From: Chitinimonas prasina
GTDB lineage: Bacteria; Pseudomonadota; Gammaproteobacteria; Burkholderiales; Chitinimonadaceae
Length of the DNA: 64,000 nucleotides
Direction of reading: 5' to 3'
Assembly (NCBI RefSeq): GCF_030160395.1
Contig: NZ_BSOG01000003.1
Coordinates: 332,449-396,448, forward strand
The position numbers and the translations under genes were made by a program. The number at the start of each line of letters is the position of its first letter. Position 1 is the stretch's first letter. Of the stretch, positions 9,111 through 16,911 are shown in pieces. The notes under the pieces were generated by a model. The model was not told where the DNA came from. It saw only the letters and a program-made list of their open reading frames with translations, and did not search any database.

Positions 9111-9737
9111 CTAGGTTCCAGTGGGGCTGGGCTGGGCGTAGTAGCCCAGGAACATGTCAACCGTGGTGGTCATAATGTGCTGCCTTGCCTCGGCCGAGGG
9201 GCGGGGTTGGCCCATGGTGACCTGGGGCCAGAAGGCAAACGCCTTGAGCAAGCCATACAGCTGGTGGGTGGCGAACGCCGGGTCGTGCGGCATGAGCCTG
9301 CCGTCGGCCTGGGCGGCCCTGAGCCAGGTGGTCAAGCCTTCTTCCCGCTCGCCCATCTTGGCCACCATGGCCTGTGCCCGCTCGGGCGTATGTATGGTCT
9401 CGGCGATGGCGACGCGGGCCAAGTCGAGAAAATTGTCGTCGTCCAGCATGTCCAGCTTCTGCGCTACCAGGGCCAGCAATTGTTCGCGCAGGGAGAGATC
9501 GGCGCGATAGGGCAGGTCGCGCCGGGCCAGGCTGCGCTGCCAGAGCTGCAGCAGGATCTCGGCGAACAGTTCTTCCTTGCTGGGGAAGTGATTGTAGACC
9601 GTACGCTTGGAGACATCGGCGCTGGCGGCGATCTTGTCCATGCTGGTGCTCTGGAAGCCGTTGGCACGGAATTCGGCAATGGCCGCAGCCAGGATGGCGG
9701 CGCGTTTCTGGTCAGTCAGGCGTAGTGGTTCAGACAT
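9111..9737 (-). CDS. TetR/AcrR-family repressor of the SMR gene
   Basis: The 208-residue protein has an N-terminal helix-turn-helix (about residues 10-57, with GFQSTSMDKIAASADVSKRT followed by VYNHFPSKEELF) and a helical C-terminal ligand domain. It is the first gene of a tetR-SMR pair. Two identical-architecture palindromes (TACACT-N4-AGTGTA) lie just upstream of its start, in the divergent region shared with the MBL lipoprotein gene. Autorepression plus control of the SMR pump and probably the divergent gene is the simplest reading. The ligand is probably a cationic drug, by inference from the neighbour. Confidence 0.92.
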   Translation of the reverse strand: MSEPLRLTDQKRAAILAAAIAEFRANGFQSTSMDKIAASADVSKRTVYNHFPSKEELFAEILLQLWQRSLARRDLPYRADLSLREQLLALVAQKLDMLDDDNFLDLARVAIAETIHTPERAQAMVAKMGEREEGLTTWLRAAQADGRLMPHDPAFATHQLYGLLKAFAFWPQVTMGQPRPSAEARQHIMTTTVDMFLGYYAQPSPTGT

Positions 9738-9771
9738 GGGAGGGTGGATACCTGAGGGTTGAATCTGATTT

Positions 9772-9787
9772 TACACTGACCAGTGTA
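9772..9787. promoter_or_regulatory. TetR-type operator 1
   Basis: TACACTGACCAGTGTA is a perfect inverted repeat of TACACT/AGTGTA with a 4-base spacer, 35 bases upstream of the tetR-like start. It shares its half-sites exactly with operator 2, 35 bp away centre to centre. Two sites with the same half-sites in the divergent region argue for binding by the adjacent TetR protein. Confidence 0.75.
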
Positions 9788-9806
9788 CTTTTTTCTTGCA
9801 TAAAAC

Positions 9807-9822
9807 TACACTGTGTAGTGTA
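9807..9822. promoter_or_regulatory. TetR-type operator 2
   Basis: TACACTGTGTAGTGTA has half-sites TACACT and AGTGTA with a 4-base spacer, identical in architecture to operator 1. It lies 42 bases before the start of the divergent MBL-fold gene, so repression of that gene too is likely. Confidence 0.75.
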
Positions 9823-9863
9823 ATTTCTTTTGGAGGGGCAGAGGACCTGCTCCGGAGAACCCG

Positions 9864-10931
9864 ATGAAGCCCCTACGCCTGACCCTGATAGGATTAACCG
9901 TCGCCATGGCCTACCTTGCCTTGAATGCCTGCAGCACCGTGCCTGCTTATCCGCGCTCCACGCAGTTTGAAGCAGGTCGTTTCCGCAATGTCGCCACCAC
10001 GCCCAGCCCCGGATTGGGTCAGACCCTAAGGGCCGCCTGGAGCATGCTGGTGGACAAGGCGCCGGACACCACACCCCGCAAGGCGATTCCGGTGCTGGCG
10101 CTGAGCCAGGCCGACCTGTTGGCCGCGCCTGACAACACGCTCTACCGCCTGGGCCACTCCACCATGCTGCTGAAGCTGGAAGGCGCGTTCTGGCTGACTG
10201 ACCCGGTATTCTCGGAGCGGGCGTCGCCGCTGCAGTGGCTGGGGCCCAAGCGCTTCCATCAGCCCCCCATCAGCCTGGAGGCGTTGCCGCCCATCAAGGG
10301 GGTGATACTGTCGCATGACCATTATGACCACCTGGACCATGCGGCCATACAGGCGCTCATCCCCAAGGTGGAGCGCTTCTATACCCCGTTGGGTGTGGGC
10401 GACCGCCTGGTGGCCTGGGGCGTGCCAGTAGCCAAGGTGCAGCAGCTGGACTGGTGGCAGGAGACACGGGTAGGCGGGGTGATGCTGGCCGCGACGCCGG
10501 CGCAGCATTTTTCCGGACGCAGCCTGAGTGACCGCAACAGCACCCTGTGGGCATCCTGGGTGATTGCCGCGCCAGGGCTCAAGCTCTACTTCAGCGGCGA
10601 CACCGGCTACCACGCCGGCTTCAAAGACATAGGCGACAAGTACGGCCCGTTTGACCTGACCCTGATGGAGACGGGCGCCTACAACGAGCAATGGGCCGAT
10701 ATCCACATGCTGCCGGAGCAATCCTTGCAGGCGCATCTGGATTTGCGTGGCAAGTGGCTGCTGCCCATACACAACGGCACGTTCGACCTGTCGCTGCATG
10801 CCTGGCACGAGCCTTTCGAGCGCATCAGCGCCCTGGCCCAAGCACAGCAGGTAGCCTTGACCACGCCGCGCATGGGGCAGCCGGTCGACATGTTGCAACC
10901 ACCGGCCGGGGATGCCTGGTGGCGTGAGTAG
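9864..10931 (+). CDS. MBL-fold lipoprotein, NAPE-PLD/UlaG-like
   Basis: This 355-residue metallo-beta-lactamase-fold protein has a lipoprotein signal (hydrophobic helix then LALNAC, lipid-modified cysteine about residue 23), so it should be membrane-anchored in the envelope. Metal-binding motifs are the LGHSTMLLKLEG strand, SHDHYDHLDH (the HxHxDH core), YFSGDTGYH and a late PIHNGTF histidine. This matches bacterial N-acylphosphatidylethanolamine phospholipase D-like hydrolases. The real substrate is not evident. It starts after CGGAGAACCCG and is divergent from a tetR-SMR pair, sharing twin operators, which suggests an envelope-stress or lipid-remodelling partner of efflux. Confidence 0.85.
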   Translation: MKPLRLTLIGLTVAMAYLALNACSTVPAYPRSTQFEAGRFRNVATTPSPGLGQTLRAAWSMLVDKAPDTTPRKAIPVLALSQADLLAAPDNTLYRLGHSTMLLKLEGAFWLTDPVFSERASPLQWLGPKRFHQPPISLEALPPIKGVILSHDHYDHLDHAAIQALIPKVERFYTPLGVGDRLVAWGVPVAKVQQLDWWQETRVGGVMLAATPAQHFSGRSLSDRNSTLWASWVIAAPGLKLYFSGDTGYHAGFKDIGDKYGPFDLTLMETGAYNEQWADIHMLPEQSLQAHLDLRGKWLLPIHNGTFDLSLHAWHEPFERISALAQAQQVALTTPRMGQPVDMLQPPAGDAWWRE

Positions 10932-11017
10932 GTGAGGCAGCAGCCTAATAGCTAGTCTATTGCCATCTCAATAAGTAAGCACATAGGTTGAGGTCACTTT
11001 TCAGGAGGGCGATGTCA

Positions 11018-11557
11018 ATGCGAATTCTGACGTATAAGCGTACTCATACCGGCGACCCTGATGGTCGCCGTGTTTTCGGTGTGAACGATTGCATGGGCAG
11101 AGTGCGAGCCTATGAATACGATGCCGTCATTGGTGTAGGAGGTATTGGTGCAGAACCTAGGGAGTACGGAATCGCCGGAAAGATCACGTGGGTCGGTGTG
11201 AACCCGAAAGTGTTACCCGGCACAGTGAAATCGCCGCAAATAGCGTTTGAGTACTTCGTCTTGTTTGATGCGCACGGCCCAGAGTTACACTCATTAGCGC
11301 CCAATTTGGCCCGGCGTATGTATCAAGGTAAGGTTCGGTACCTTCTCAAAAGTTACAGTAGGTCGGAGCAGTGGGAGGCAGAGGGCATCGTCCAGTGGGC
11401 GAAGGAAGCAATAGCGGCAGGTGGAGATGTGGGGACGAATAACCACTTAGTTGTTTGCTCCCAAAATGCCTGCGAGCGAGCAGACGCGATTGTCGTGACA
11501 CCGGATTCTGCTCTTGTGCAGACTAGGAAGTGCCGTCCGAGTCGCGGTAATTGCTAG
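11018..11557 (+). CDS. Hypothetical protein in an AT-richer patch
   Basis: The 179-residue product (MRILTYKRTHTGDPDG, then VFGVNDCMGRVRAYEYDAVIGVGGIG) looks like a conserved soluble protein, but I cannot name its family. The start at 11018 is preferred because AGGAGGG at 11003-11009 is 8 bases upstream; an ATG at 11012 is too close to that site. Codon and base use are clearly more AT-rich than in neighbouring genes, with codons such as TTA, ATA and AGG. This suggests recent acquisition together with the next gene. The C-terminus contains two cysteines and ends at TAG. Confidence 0.7.
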   Translation: MRILTYKRTHTGDPDGRRVFGVNDCMGRVRAYEYDAVIGVGGIGAEPREYGIAGKITWVGVNPKVLPGTVKSPQIAFEYFVLFDAHGPELHSLAPNLARRMYQGKVRYLLKSYSRSEQWEAEGIVQWAKEAIAAGGDVGTNNHLVVCSQNACERADAIVVTPDSALVQTRKCRPSRGNC

Positions 11558-11644
11558 TTAGCGAGCATGACGTTGTGTTTGAATAAGGTCTCGGTGCCTC
11601 GTCATCCGCCGAGATAATCGTCATTCAAATCTGTGTCCGGGCCT

Positions 11645-12100
11645 ATGCTCTCATTTATGCAAAAGAATCCTACGCATTCCAAGCGAGACTTGGAGCAGCT
11701 TATCTTTGATGTCGCAGAGCATCAGGCAGACAAGGATTTTCGCGAGCTCTACGCAATCATGCGAGGTAAGCAGGTCTTCGTTCCCATCGACAGAGGCTCA
11801 ATTCCGGCCGCCGCCGCAGCCGGGGAGCAGTACGTTACAACAGCGAATGATTGCCTCAAAATGCAGTATGTGATCGGGCCAAATGGTCAGTTTCTCATTC
11901 CCAGCGCGACGAGCGAGGACTCACCGATTGTCCAGAATGGCTATGTCGGCATGGACTGGACCGCGTTTCTGCAGATGGTCGCCAAGCTCGATAGCTCGTT
12001 CTTTGGTGCACTACTTCAAGGAAAGACATCCTGGGTCGCGTTTGATCGAGATCGAATCAACTACATACTTGGCGGTACTTGGGACCGACCGATAGGTTGA
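11645..12100 (+). CDS. SseB N-terminal-domain-like protein
   Basis: The 151-residue product contains DFRELYAIMRGKQVFVPIDR near residues 31-50, a pattern typical of the SseB N-terminal domain of enhanced-serine-sensitivity/immunity-like proteins. A predicted strand-rich region with GPNGQFLIPSATSED follows. No strong ribosome-binding site is visible, and a GTG at 11633 is an alternative start. It is AT-richer than the surroundings, like the preceding gene, and lies 90 bases downstream of it. The two may be a small transferred unit. The assignment to SseB is by pattern memory and moderate. Confidence 0.6.
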   Translation: MLSFMQKNPTHSKRDLEQLIFDVAEHQADKDFRELYAIMRGKQVFVPIDRGSIPAAAAAGEQYVTTANDCLKMQYVIGPNGQFLIPSATSEDSPIVQNGYVGMDWTAFLQMVAKLDSSFFGALLQGKTSWVAFDRDRINYILGGTWDRPIG

Positions 12101-12110
12101 GGGCGACTCG

Positions 12111-12139
12111 AAAAAAAACGCCGACCTGTGGTCAGCGTT
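12111..12139 (-). terminator. Intrinsic terminator for the minus-strand ABC-F transcript
   Basis: On the minus strand the stem AACGCTGACC / GGTCGGCGTT (one mismatch, 3-base loop) is followed directly by eight T residues. It lies about 160 bases beyond the ABC-F stop codon and insulates it from the plus-strand gene ending at 12100. Confidence 0.8.
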
Positions 12140-12298
12140 CATGAGTTGTTGAGCTATTCCGGTGGCCAGGTGACAGGGCAACTGTCCGTGCAGGCGCTAC
12201 CTCATTCGCTTGTGTTGGATATCTAGTCTCAGAAAAATTCAAACTTGCTGTTGCGGTATAAAGCTGGGCCTTGGGCGTCGCTTTCCTACTTTTTGCGG

Positions 12299-14026
12299 CT
12301 ACAAACCCAAGACCTGACTCAGGCTGGCGATCTCCTGGCGCCATTGCTGCTGAGCCTGCGGTCTTTGCTGGCGCGGCTTGCGGCCAAGGTCGTCGGCCAG
12401 GCGTGCTTCCAGCTCGCACAAGCGAGCCAGCATCTGGTCGGTATCGCTCACCGCAGCTGGCGCGACCGGTGCTGAGGCTGGCCGGCTGAGGGTGGCGGGC
12501 GCCACCTCCTGCATGCGGGCATAGGCTTGTGCGGCATCCTGCCATTGTTCTATCCGGCCATCGCGTATCAGCCAGTAGCGGTTGCAGGCGCGCTCTATCA
12601 GCTCGCGGTCATGTGATACCAGCAACACGCCGCCGGCGTAGCCGAGCAGGGCTTGCGCCAGCTCGGCCTTGCCATCCATATCCAGGTGGTTGGTTGGCTC
12701 GTCCAGCAGCAGGAGATGGTAGCTGGCCAGCGATAGCCCCAGGAACAGCAGGCGCGAGCGCTCGCCGCCACTGAGTGTCGCCACCTTCTGGCCATGCCGG
12801 GGGTAGGCAAAGCCGGCGCTGATCAGGGCCCTGCGCCTGTCCATCTCGGCGGTGCGGCCGGACAGGCGGGCAAAGGGCGCCAGCGCGCTCATCAGGTCAT
12901 CGTCGTCGCGCAACTGCTGCTGTGACTGGTCGTAGTACCCAACGGCAGCCTGGCTGTGGAACTGGATGCCGGCAGTCTGGGCTTCGTGCTGCAAGGCCTG
13001 CCAGCATTGCCGCAGCAGCGAGGACTTGCCCAGGCCGTTGGCGCCCAGCAGGGCAACCCGGTCGCCAGCCTTGAGGCTGCAATCCTCCACCGTAAACAGC
13101 GGCGGCAAGCCTGCGGCGGGCCTTACCGGCAGTGCGCTCAGCGCCAGCAGGCGGTCGGCCGCCAGGGCCTGACCTTGCAGGGCCAGGCGCCATGGCGGGC
13201 CTTGGGTGACGAAGGTCTGCTCCTCGCGCAGCCGGTCAGCCCGCTTCTGTATGACCTTGGCCTTGCGTGACAGGTCCTCATTGTCGTAGGTACGGCCCCA
13301 GACGGCCAGACGCTGGCTGCTGCTGGTGAGCCGGTCTATTTCCTTCTGTTCGGCGGCATGGCGCTGGCTGGCGGCCTGGTCCATCTCGTCCAGTGCTGCC
13401 CGCGCCGTGCTGCAGGGCAGGTCAAAGCAGTACAAGCGCTTGTCGCGCAATATCCAGCTCTGCCGGGTAACGTTGTCGAGCAGCCTGGCATCGTGCGAGA
13501 CCAGGATAAAGCCACCCGTCCAGCGCTGCAGGAATTGCTCCAGCCAGAGCAGGGAGGGCAGGTCCAGGTGGTTGCTGGGCTCGTCCAGCAGCAACATATT
13601 GGGTTCCTGCAGCAGGGCACGGCCCAGCAGCAGGCGGGTGTGCTGGCCGCCACTCAGTCCGGAGACGGGCACCTGGGCGTGATGGGGCTCGAACCCCAGC
13701 TCCTGCAGCATGGCATCCGAGCGCCAGCGTGCATCAGGATGGTTGTCCACGGCTGCGCAGAGGGCGGCGTGCAGGGTCAAGCCGGCCAGCTCGGCAGGCA
13801 GATGCTGCTCCACATGTTGCAGGCGACAGGCGCGGGCGTGGTGCACCGTGCCGGCGGTGGCCTCGCGGGTGCCGGTCAGCAAGCCCAGTAGCGTGCTCTT
13901 GCCGCAGCCGTTGTGGCCCAGCAGACCTACACGGTCGCCCAGGTTGAGGGTAAAGGACAGATCCTGGAACAAAGCGCCGTCGGCGGTATCCAGTTGCAGG
14001 GAGAGTGCGGAAATCAGTGTAGTCAT
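12299..14026 (-). CDS. ABC-F family ribosome-associated ATPase
   Basis: The 575-residue protein has two ABC ATPase domains and no membrane segments. The first has Walker A GHNGCGKST (residues 37-45), signature LSGGQHTRLLLGRAL and LLLDEPSNHLD. The second has GANGLGKSS, LSGGERSRLLFLGLSL and LLLDEPTNHLD. This is the ABC-F layout used to act at the ribosomal E site. An inter-domain linker rich in charged residues and a C-terminal coiled-coil extension are present. I prefer the ATG at 14026 (GGCAAGAGCG upstream) over 14038. It may be a housekeeping EttA/Uup-type factor or a ribosome-protection factor. The leader ORF upstream favours an inducible role. Confidence 0.92.
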   Translation of the reverse strand: MTTLISALSLQLDTADGALFQDLSFTLNLGDRVGLLGHNGCGKSTLLGLLTGTREATAGTVHHARACRLQHVEQHLPAELAGLTLHAALCAAVDNHPDARWRSDAMLQELGFEPHHAQVPVSGLSGGQHTRLLLGRALLQEPNMLLLDEPSNHLDLPSLLWLEQFLQRWTGGFILVSHDARLLDNVTRQSWILRDKRLYCFDLPCSTARAALDEMDQAASQRHAAEQKEIDRLTSSSQRLAVWGRTYDNEDLSRKAKVIQKRADRLREEQTFVTQGPPWRLALQGQALAADRLLALSALPVRPAAGLPPLFTVEDCSLKAGDRVALLGANGLGKSSLLRQCWQALQHEAQTAGIQFHSQAAVGYYDQSQQQLRDDDDLMSALAPFARLSGRTAEMDRRRALISAGFAYPRHGQKVATLSGGERSRLLFLGLSLASYHLLLLDEPTNHLDMDGKAELAQALLGYAGGVLLVSHDRELIERACNRYWLIRDGRIEQWQDAAQAYARMQEVAPATLSRPASAPVAPAAVSDTDQMLARLCELEARLADDLGRKPRQQRPQAQQQWRQEIASLSQVLGL

Positions 14027-14103
14027 CGCTCTTGCCATATTTTTGGGATGCAGGCATCCACATCAACACAAGCGCTGACGACAGGAGTCGGGAAAGGACT
14101 CAG

Positions 14104-14126
14104 GAAAAGCGGAAGAAGGGCTTTTC
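14104..14126 (-). promoter_or_regulatory. Hairpin between leader ORF and ABC-F start
   Basis: On the minus strand GAAAAGC and GCTTTTC form a perfect 7-bp stem around a 9-base loop. It begins 30 bases after the leader stop codon and ends about 78 bases before the ABC-F start. Another stem (CAAGCGC/GCGCTTG) lies upstream of the leader near 14290-14310. Such alternating stems are expected in an attenuator, though I see no T-run. Confidence 0.4.
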
Positions 14127-14155
14127 GGCAGGAATGAGGGCTTTGCTCCGACCCA

Positions 14156-14242
14156 CTATCGCAACGCGACAGAAATGGGGCAGGAGCGGGCGTACATGCC
14201 ATAAAGCCGTGCGAACCAGACGGTGCACGAAGACATAACCAT
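14156..14242 (-). CDS. 28-residue candidate leader peptide of the ABC-F gene
   Basis: On the minus strand AAAGGAGGTCAAT precedes an ATG at 14242. This is an almost perfect anti-16S match at ideal spacing and the best ribosome-binding site in this neighbourhood. The ORF runs 28 codons (starting MVMSSCTVWFARLYG, ending SVALR) to a TAG at 14156. That is 129 bases before the ABC-F start, in the 310-base gap after the DUF1697 gene. Short, strongly translated ORFs in this position control many erm and ABC-F genes through drug-induced ribosome stalling. That role is inference here. The rest of the gap (14243-14352) holds no other gene I can support. Confidence 0.55.
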   Translation of the reverse strand: MVMSSCTVWFARLYGMYARSCPISVALR

Positions 14243-14352
14243 ATTGACCTCCTTTCTTTGCAATGAGGTGTACCAAGGGGGGCGCCAACAAGCGCGGCGA
14301 GGCGCTTGCTACACCCAGATATCGCCACTTTAGCCGGCAGTAGCGATGGTGA

Positions 14353-14892
14353 TCAAGCGGCTGGGTATTTTGCCGCCAGCTTCTGCAGCGTATTGATGCC
14401 ACGCAGGGTGGTCTTGAGCTTGAGGGTCTTCTCGAACAGCATATTGCTGAATACCGACTCGCTGGCTTGCTGTCGCCGCAGCCAGTACACCTCGCGGCCA
14501 TGTATATGGAAATCGTCGTGTTCGTTGCGCATGCCCAGCAGAGTGGCCTGTTGCGCAGGGCTCATGGGCTGGGCCAGCAGGCAGACTGCCAGTGGGCCGC
14601 TGCCTGTCTTCTCCACCTCGAAAGCCGGATGGCTGGCGATGGCGGCCACTTCGGCATCGCTGCGGACAAAGGTGGCTACTTCGTAGCCTAGCGTCTGCTG
14701 CAGATGGTGCGCGATGGCCTGTTCGAGTTCGGCAGCCGGGCGCTCGTCGCGATCAAAGATGACGTTGCCGCTGGCGATAAAGGTCTCCACACCCGTCAGG
14801 CCCAAGGCCAACAGGTGCCGGCGCAGGTCTTCCATCCTGACATTGTGGCCACCGACATTGATAGCGCGAAGAAAGGCGATCTGGCGTGGCAT
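14353..14892 (-). CDS. DUF1697 family protein
   Basis: The 179-residue protein begins MPRQIAFLRAINVGGHN and continues MEDLRRHLLALGLTGVETFI, ASGNVIFD; this N-terminal pattern is diagnostic of DUF1697, a ferredoxin-like-fold family of unknown function. The ATG at 14892 is chosen because the conserved motif starts right after it. An upstream in-frame TTG would overlap the previous gene. There is no obvious ribosome-binding site. It lies 46 bases after the cNMP-binding gene and upstream of the ABC-F leader region. Confidence 0.88.
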   Translation of the reverse strand: MPRQIAFLRAINVGGHNVRMEDLRRHLLALGLTGVETFIASGNVIFDRDERPAAELEQAIAHHLQQTLGYEVATFVRSDAEVAAIASHPAFEVEKTGSGPLAVCLLAQPMSPAQQATLLGMRNEHDDFHIHGREVYWLRRQQASESVFSNMLFEKTLKLKTTLRGINTLQKLAAKYPAA

Positions 14893-14938
14893 GGTGGTGG
14901 CTGGCAGGAGGTGGCTGGGCCGACATGCTAGCAAGACC

Positions 14939-15451
14939 CTAGCCAACAAAGTAGCGCTGGGTTTCGCTGGCCAGCTTTTCGAAGGCTTGCTTCTCCTGGC
15001 TCTGCTCGGCCATCTCGGCCAGCCTGGCGTCGGTTTCGCGCAAGCGGCCTGCCATCATGATGGCCAGATTGCGGTAGAGCTTGGTTTCCAGCCCAGCCAG
15101 GCGCGGCATGCTGGCACGCTTGAATACCAGCACCCGCACGTCGTCTATGGCCACCACGCTGGCAGAGCGCCAGCCGAAATCGATCAGGGCGAGCTCGCCA
15201 AAAGTCTCACCCGGCCCCAGCCGGGTCAGCTCGTGCTCGGTGATGCCGGCGAAGCGGTTGACGGCTACCGTACCCGACAGCAGTACGTAGAGCTCGCTAC
15301 CGTCTTCGCCTTCGTTCAGCAGGCGCTTGCCGGCCGGGTGCTGCTCGAACTGGCAGGCGGCGAGATACTGGCGGGCTTCATCGGCGGTAAAACCGCCAAA
15401 CAAGCGCACCGATTGAACCAGTCGCTGTACCAGGGCATCGTTGTTCTGCAT
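14939..15451 (-). CDS. Cyclic-nucleotide-binding domain protein
   Basis: The 170-residue protein is essentially one cNMP-binding beta-roll (about residues 18-130). Its phosphate-binding cassette-like stretch is GPGETFGELALIDFGWRSASV. A C-terminal helical tail with acidic/basic heptads follows (about 130-165). It lacks a DNA-binding winged helix, so it is not a complete CRP regulator. The usual Arg of the cassette is present in WRSASV. It follows mpl with a 2-base gap, so the two are co-transcribed. It may be a small cAMP- or c-di-GMP-responsive regulator or effector; the partner is not visible. Confidence 0.88.
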   Translation of the reverse strand: MQNNDALVQRLVQSVRLFGGFTADEARQYLAACQFEQHPAGKRLLNEGEDGSELYVLLSGTVAVNRFAGITEHELTRLGPGETFGELALIDFGWRSASVVAIDDVRVLVFKRASMPRLAGLETKLYRNLAIMMAGRLRETDARLAEMAEQSQEKQAFEKLASETQRYFVG

Positions 15452-15453
15452 GG

Positions 15454-16842
15454 TTATCCTCGAGGTGCTAAGGCGGCCAGCAGCTTCTGGTGTATGCCAC
15501 CGAAACCGCCATTGCTCATGACCAATATGTGATCGCCAGGCCGGGCTTCGGCCGCGACCGCTGCTACCAGCTTAGTCAAATCATCGTGGGCCTGGGCGAT
15601 TTCACCCATGGGTGCCAGCGCCTCGGCGGCATCCCAGCCCAGATTGGCACCGTAGCAGTACACCCGGTCGGCCTCGGCCAGGCTGGCGGGCAGCGCTTGC
15701 TTCATGGTGCCCAGCTTCATGGTGTTGGAACGTGGCTCCAGTACCGCCAGGATGCGTGACCGGCCTATCTTCTGCCGCAGGCCGGCCACGGTGGTGGCGA
15801 TGGCGGTGGGGTGATGGGCAAAATCGTCGTAGACGGTCACGCCGTGGACGGTACCGCGTACTTCCATGCGGCGCTTGACGTTGCGGAATCCGGCCAGAGC
15901 TGCGATGCCGACCTCGGGCGTGACACCCACATGGCGGGCAGCGGCCAGGGCGGCCAGGGCGTTGAGCTGGTTGTGCTCGCCCATCAGGTCCCAGCGCAGG
16001 CGTCCTTGCGGGGCGCCGTCGAGGATGATGTCGAAACCATCGTCGTGAACCGCGCCGACCTGCCAGCCGTCGGCACCGCCAAATCGCGCCACCGGCGACC
16101 AGCAACCGCGCTTGAGCACCCGCTCCAGGCTGTCCTCGCGGCCATTGGCCACGATCAGGCCCTGGCTGGGGATGGTGCGGACCAGGTGGTGGAACTGAGT
16201 CTCGATGGCGGCCAGGTCGGCAAAGATGTCGGCGTGGTCGAATTCCAGGTTGTTGAGGATGGCGGTACGGGGCCGGTAGTGGACGAACTTGGACCGTTTG
16301 TCGAAGAATGCGGTGTCGTATTCGTCGGCCTCTATCACGAAGAAAGGTGAGCGGCCGCCGGGCTCCTGCCGTGGTTCGCCGGGCAGGCGGGCCGATACGC
16401 CGAAGTTCTCGGGCACGCCGCCCACCAGGAAGCCTGGCGCCAGCCCGGCGTATTCCAGTATCCAGGCCAGCATGGAGGTGGTGGTGGTCTTGCCGTGAGT
16501 GCCGGCCACGGCCAGTACCCATAGGGGTTGCGCCGGATTGCGCAACACATGCTCGGCCAGCCATTGCGGGCCGGAAACATAGGGCAGGCCGGCGTCCAGT
16601 ATGGCTTCCATCAGCGGATTACCGCGCGTCACCACATTGCCGATAACGTAAATATCAGCCTTGAGATTGATCTGTTCGGGCGAGTAGCCTTCAATGAGTT
16701 GTATACCAGCTGCTTCGAGCTGGGTGCTCATGGGTGGGTAGACATTGGCATCGCAGCCTGTCACGGTGTGGCCGGTGGAGCGAGCAAGCTGGGCGATACC
16801 GCCCATGAAGGTGCCACAGATGCCAAGAATATGGATGTGCAT
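15454..16842 (-). CDS. mpl: UDP-N-acetylmuramate:L-alanyl-gamma-D-glutamyl-meso-diaminopimelate ligase
   Basis: Mpl attaches recycled murein tripeptide to UDP-MurNAc in the cytoplasm, an ATP-dependent step of cell-wall recycling. The 462-residue product has the Mur ligase N-terminal Rossmann start (MHIHILGICGTFMGGIAQLA), the P-loop GTHGKTTTTSML, the central EADEYDTAFFDKRSKF and the C-terminal VYDDFAHHPTAI block. The GTFMGG and DEYDTAFFDKRSKF signatures separate Mpl from MurC. It is divergent from the diguanylate cyclase gene across about 70 bases. Confidence 0.96.
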   Translation of the reverse strand: MHIHILGICGTFMGGIAQLARSTGHTVTGCDANVYPPMSTQLEAAGIQLIEGYSPEQINLKADIYVIGNVVTRGNPLMEAILDAGLPYVSGPQWLAEHVLRNPAQPLWVLAVAGTHGKTTTTSMLAWILEYAGLAPGFLVGGVPENFGVSARLPGEPRQEPGGRSPFFVIEADEYDTAFFDKRSKFVHYRPRTAILNNLEFDHADIFADLAAIETQFHHLVRTIPSQGLIVANGREDSLERVLKRGCWSPVARFGGADGWQVGAVHDDGFDIILDGAPQGRLRWDLMGEHNQLNALAALAAARHVGVTPEVGIAALAGFRNVKRRMEVRGTVHGVTVYDDFAHHPTAIATTVAGLRQKIGRSRILAVLEPRSNTMKLGTMKQALPASLAEADRVYCYGANLGWDAAEALAPMGEIAQAHDDLTKLVAAVAAEARPGDHILVMSNGGFGGIHQKLLAALAPRG

Positions 16843-16911
16843 AGAGTCCTGTTGTGCGATCGCCCCGGCTCAGTTGCGCGAAGCTCTGGTAATATAAGTG
16901 GTTGACGATAA

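Noticed and set aside
14023..14328. A 101-codon frame ending ATGA on the ABC-F start
   Set aside because: It has no good ribosome-binding site and a Ser/Pro/Cys-rich composition. The 28-codon leader in another frame is far better supported, so the longer frame is mentioned only as possible coupling.
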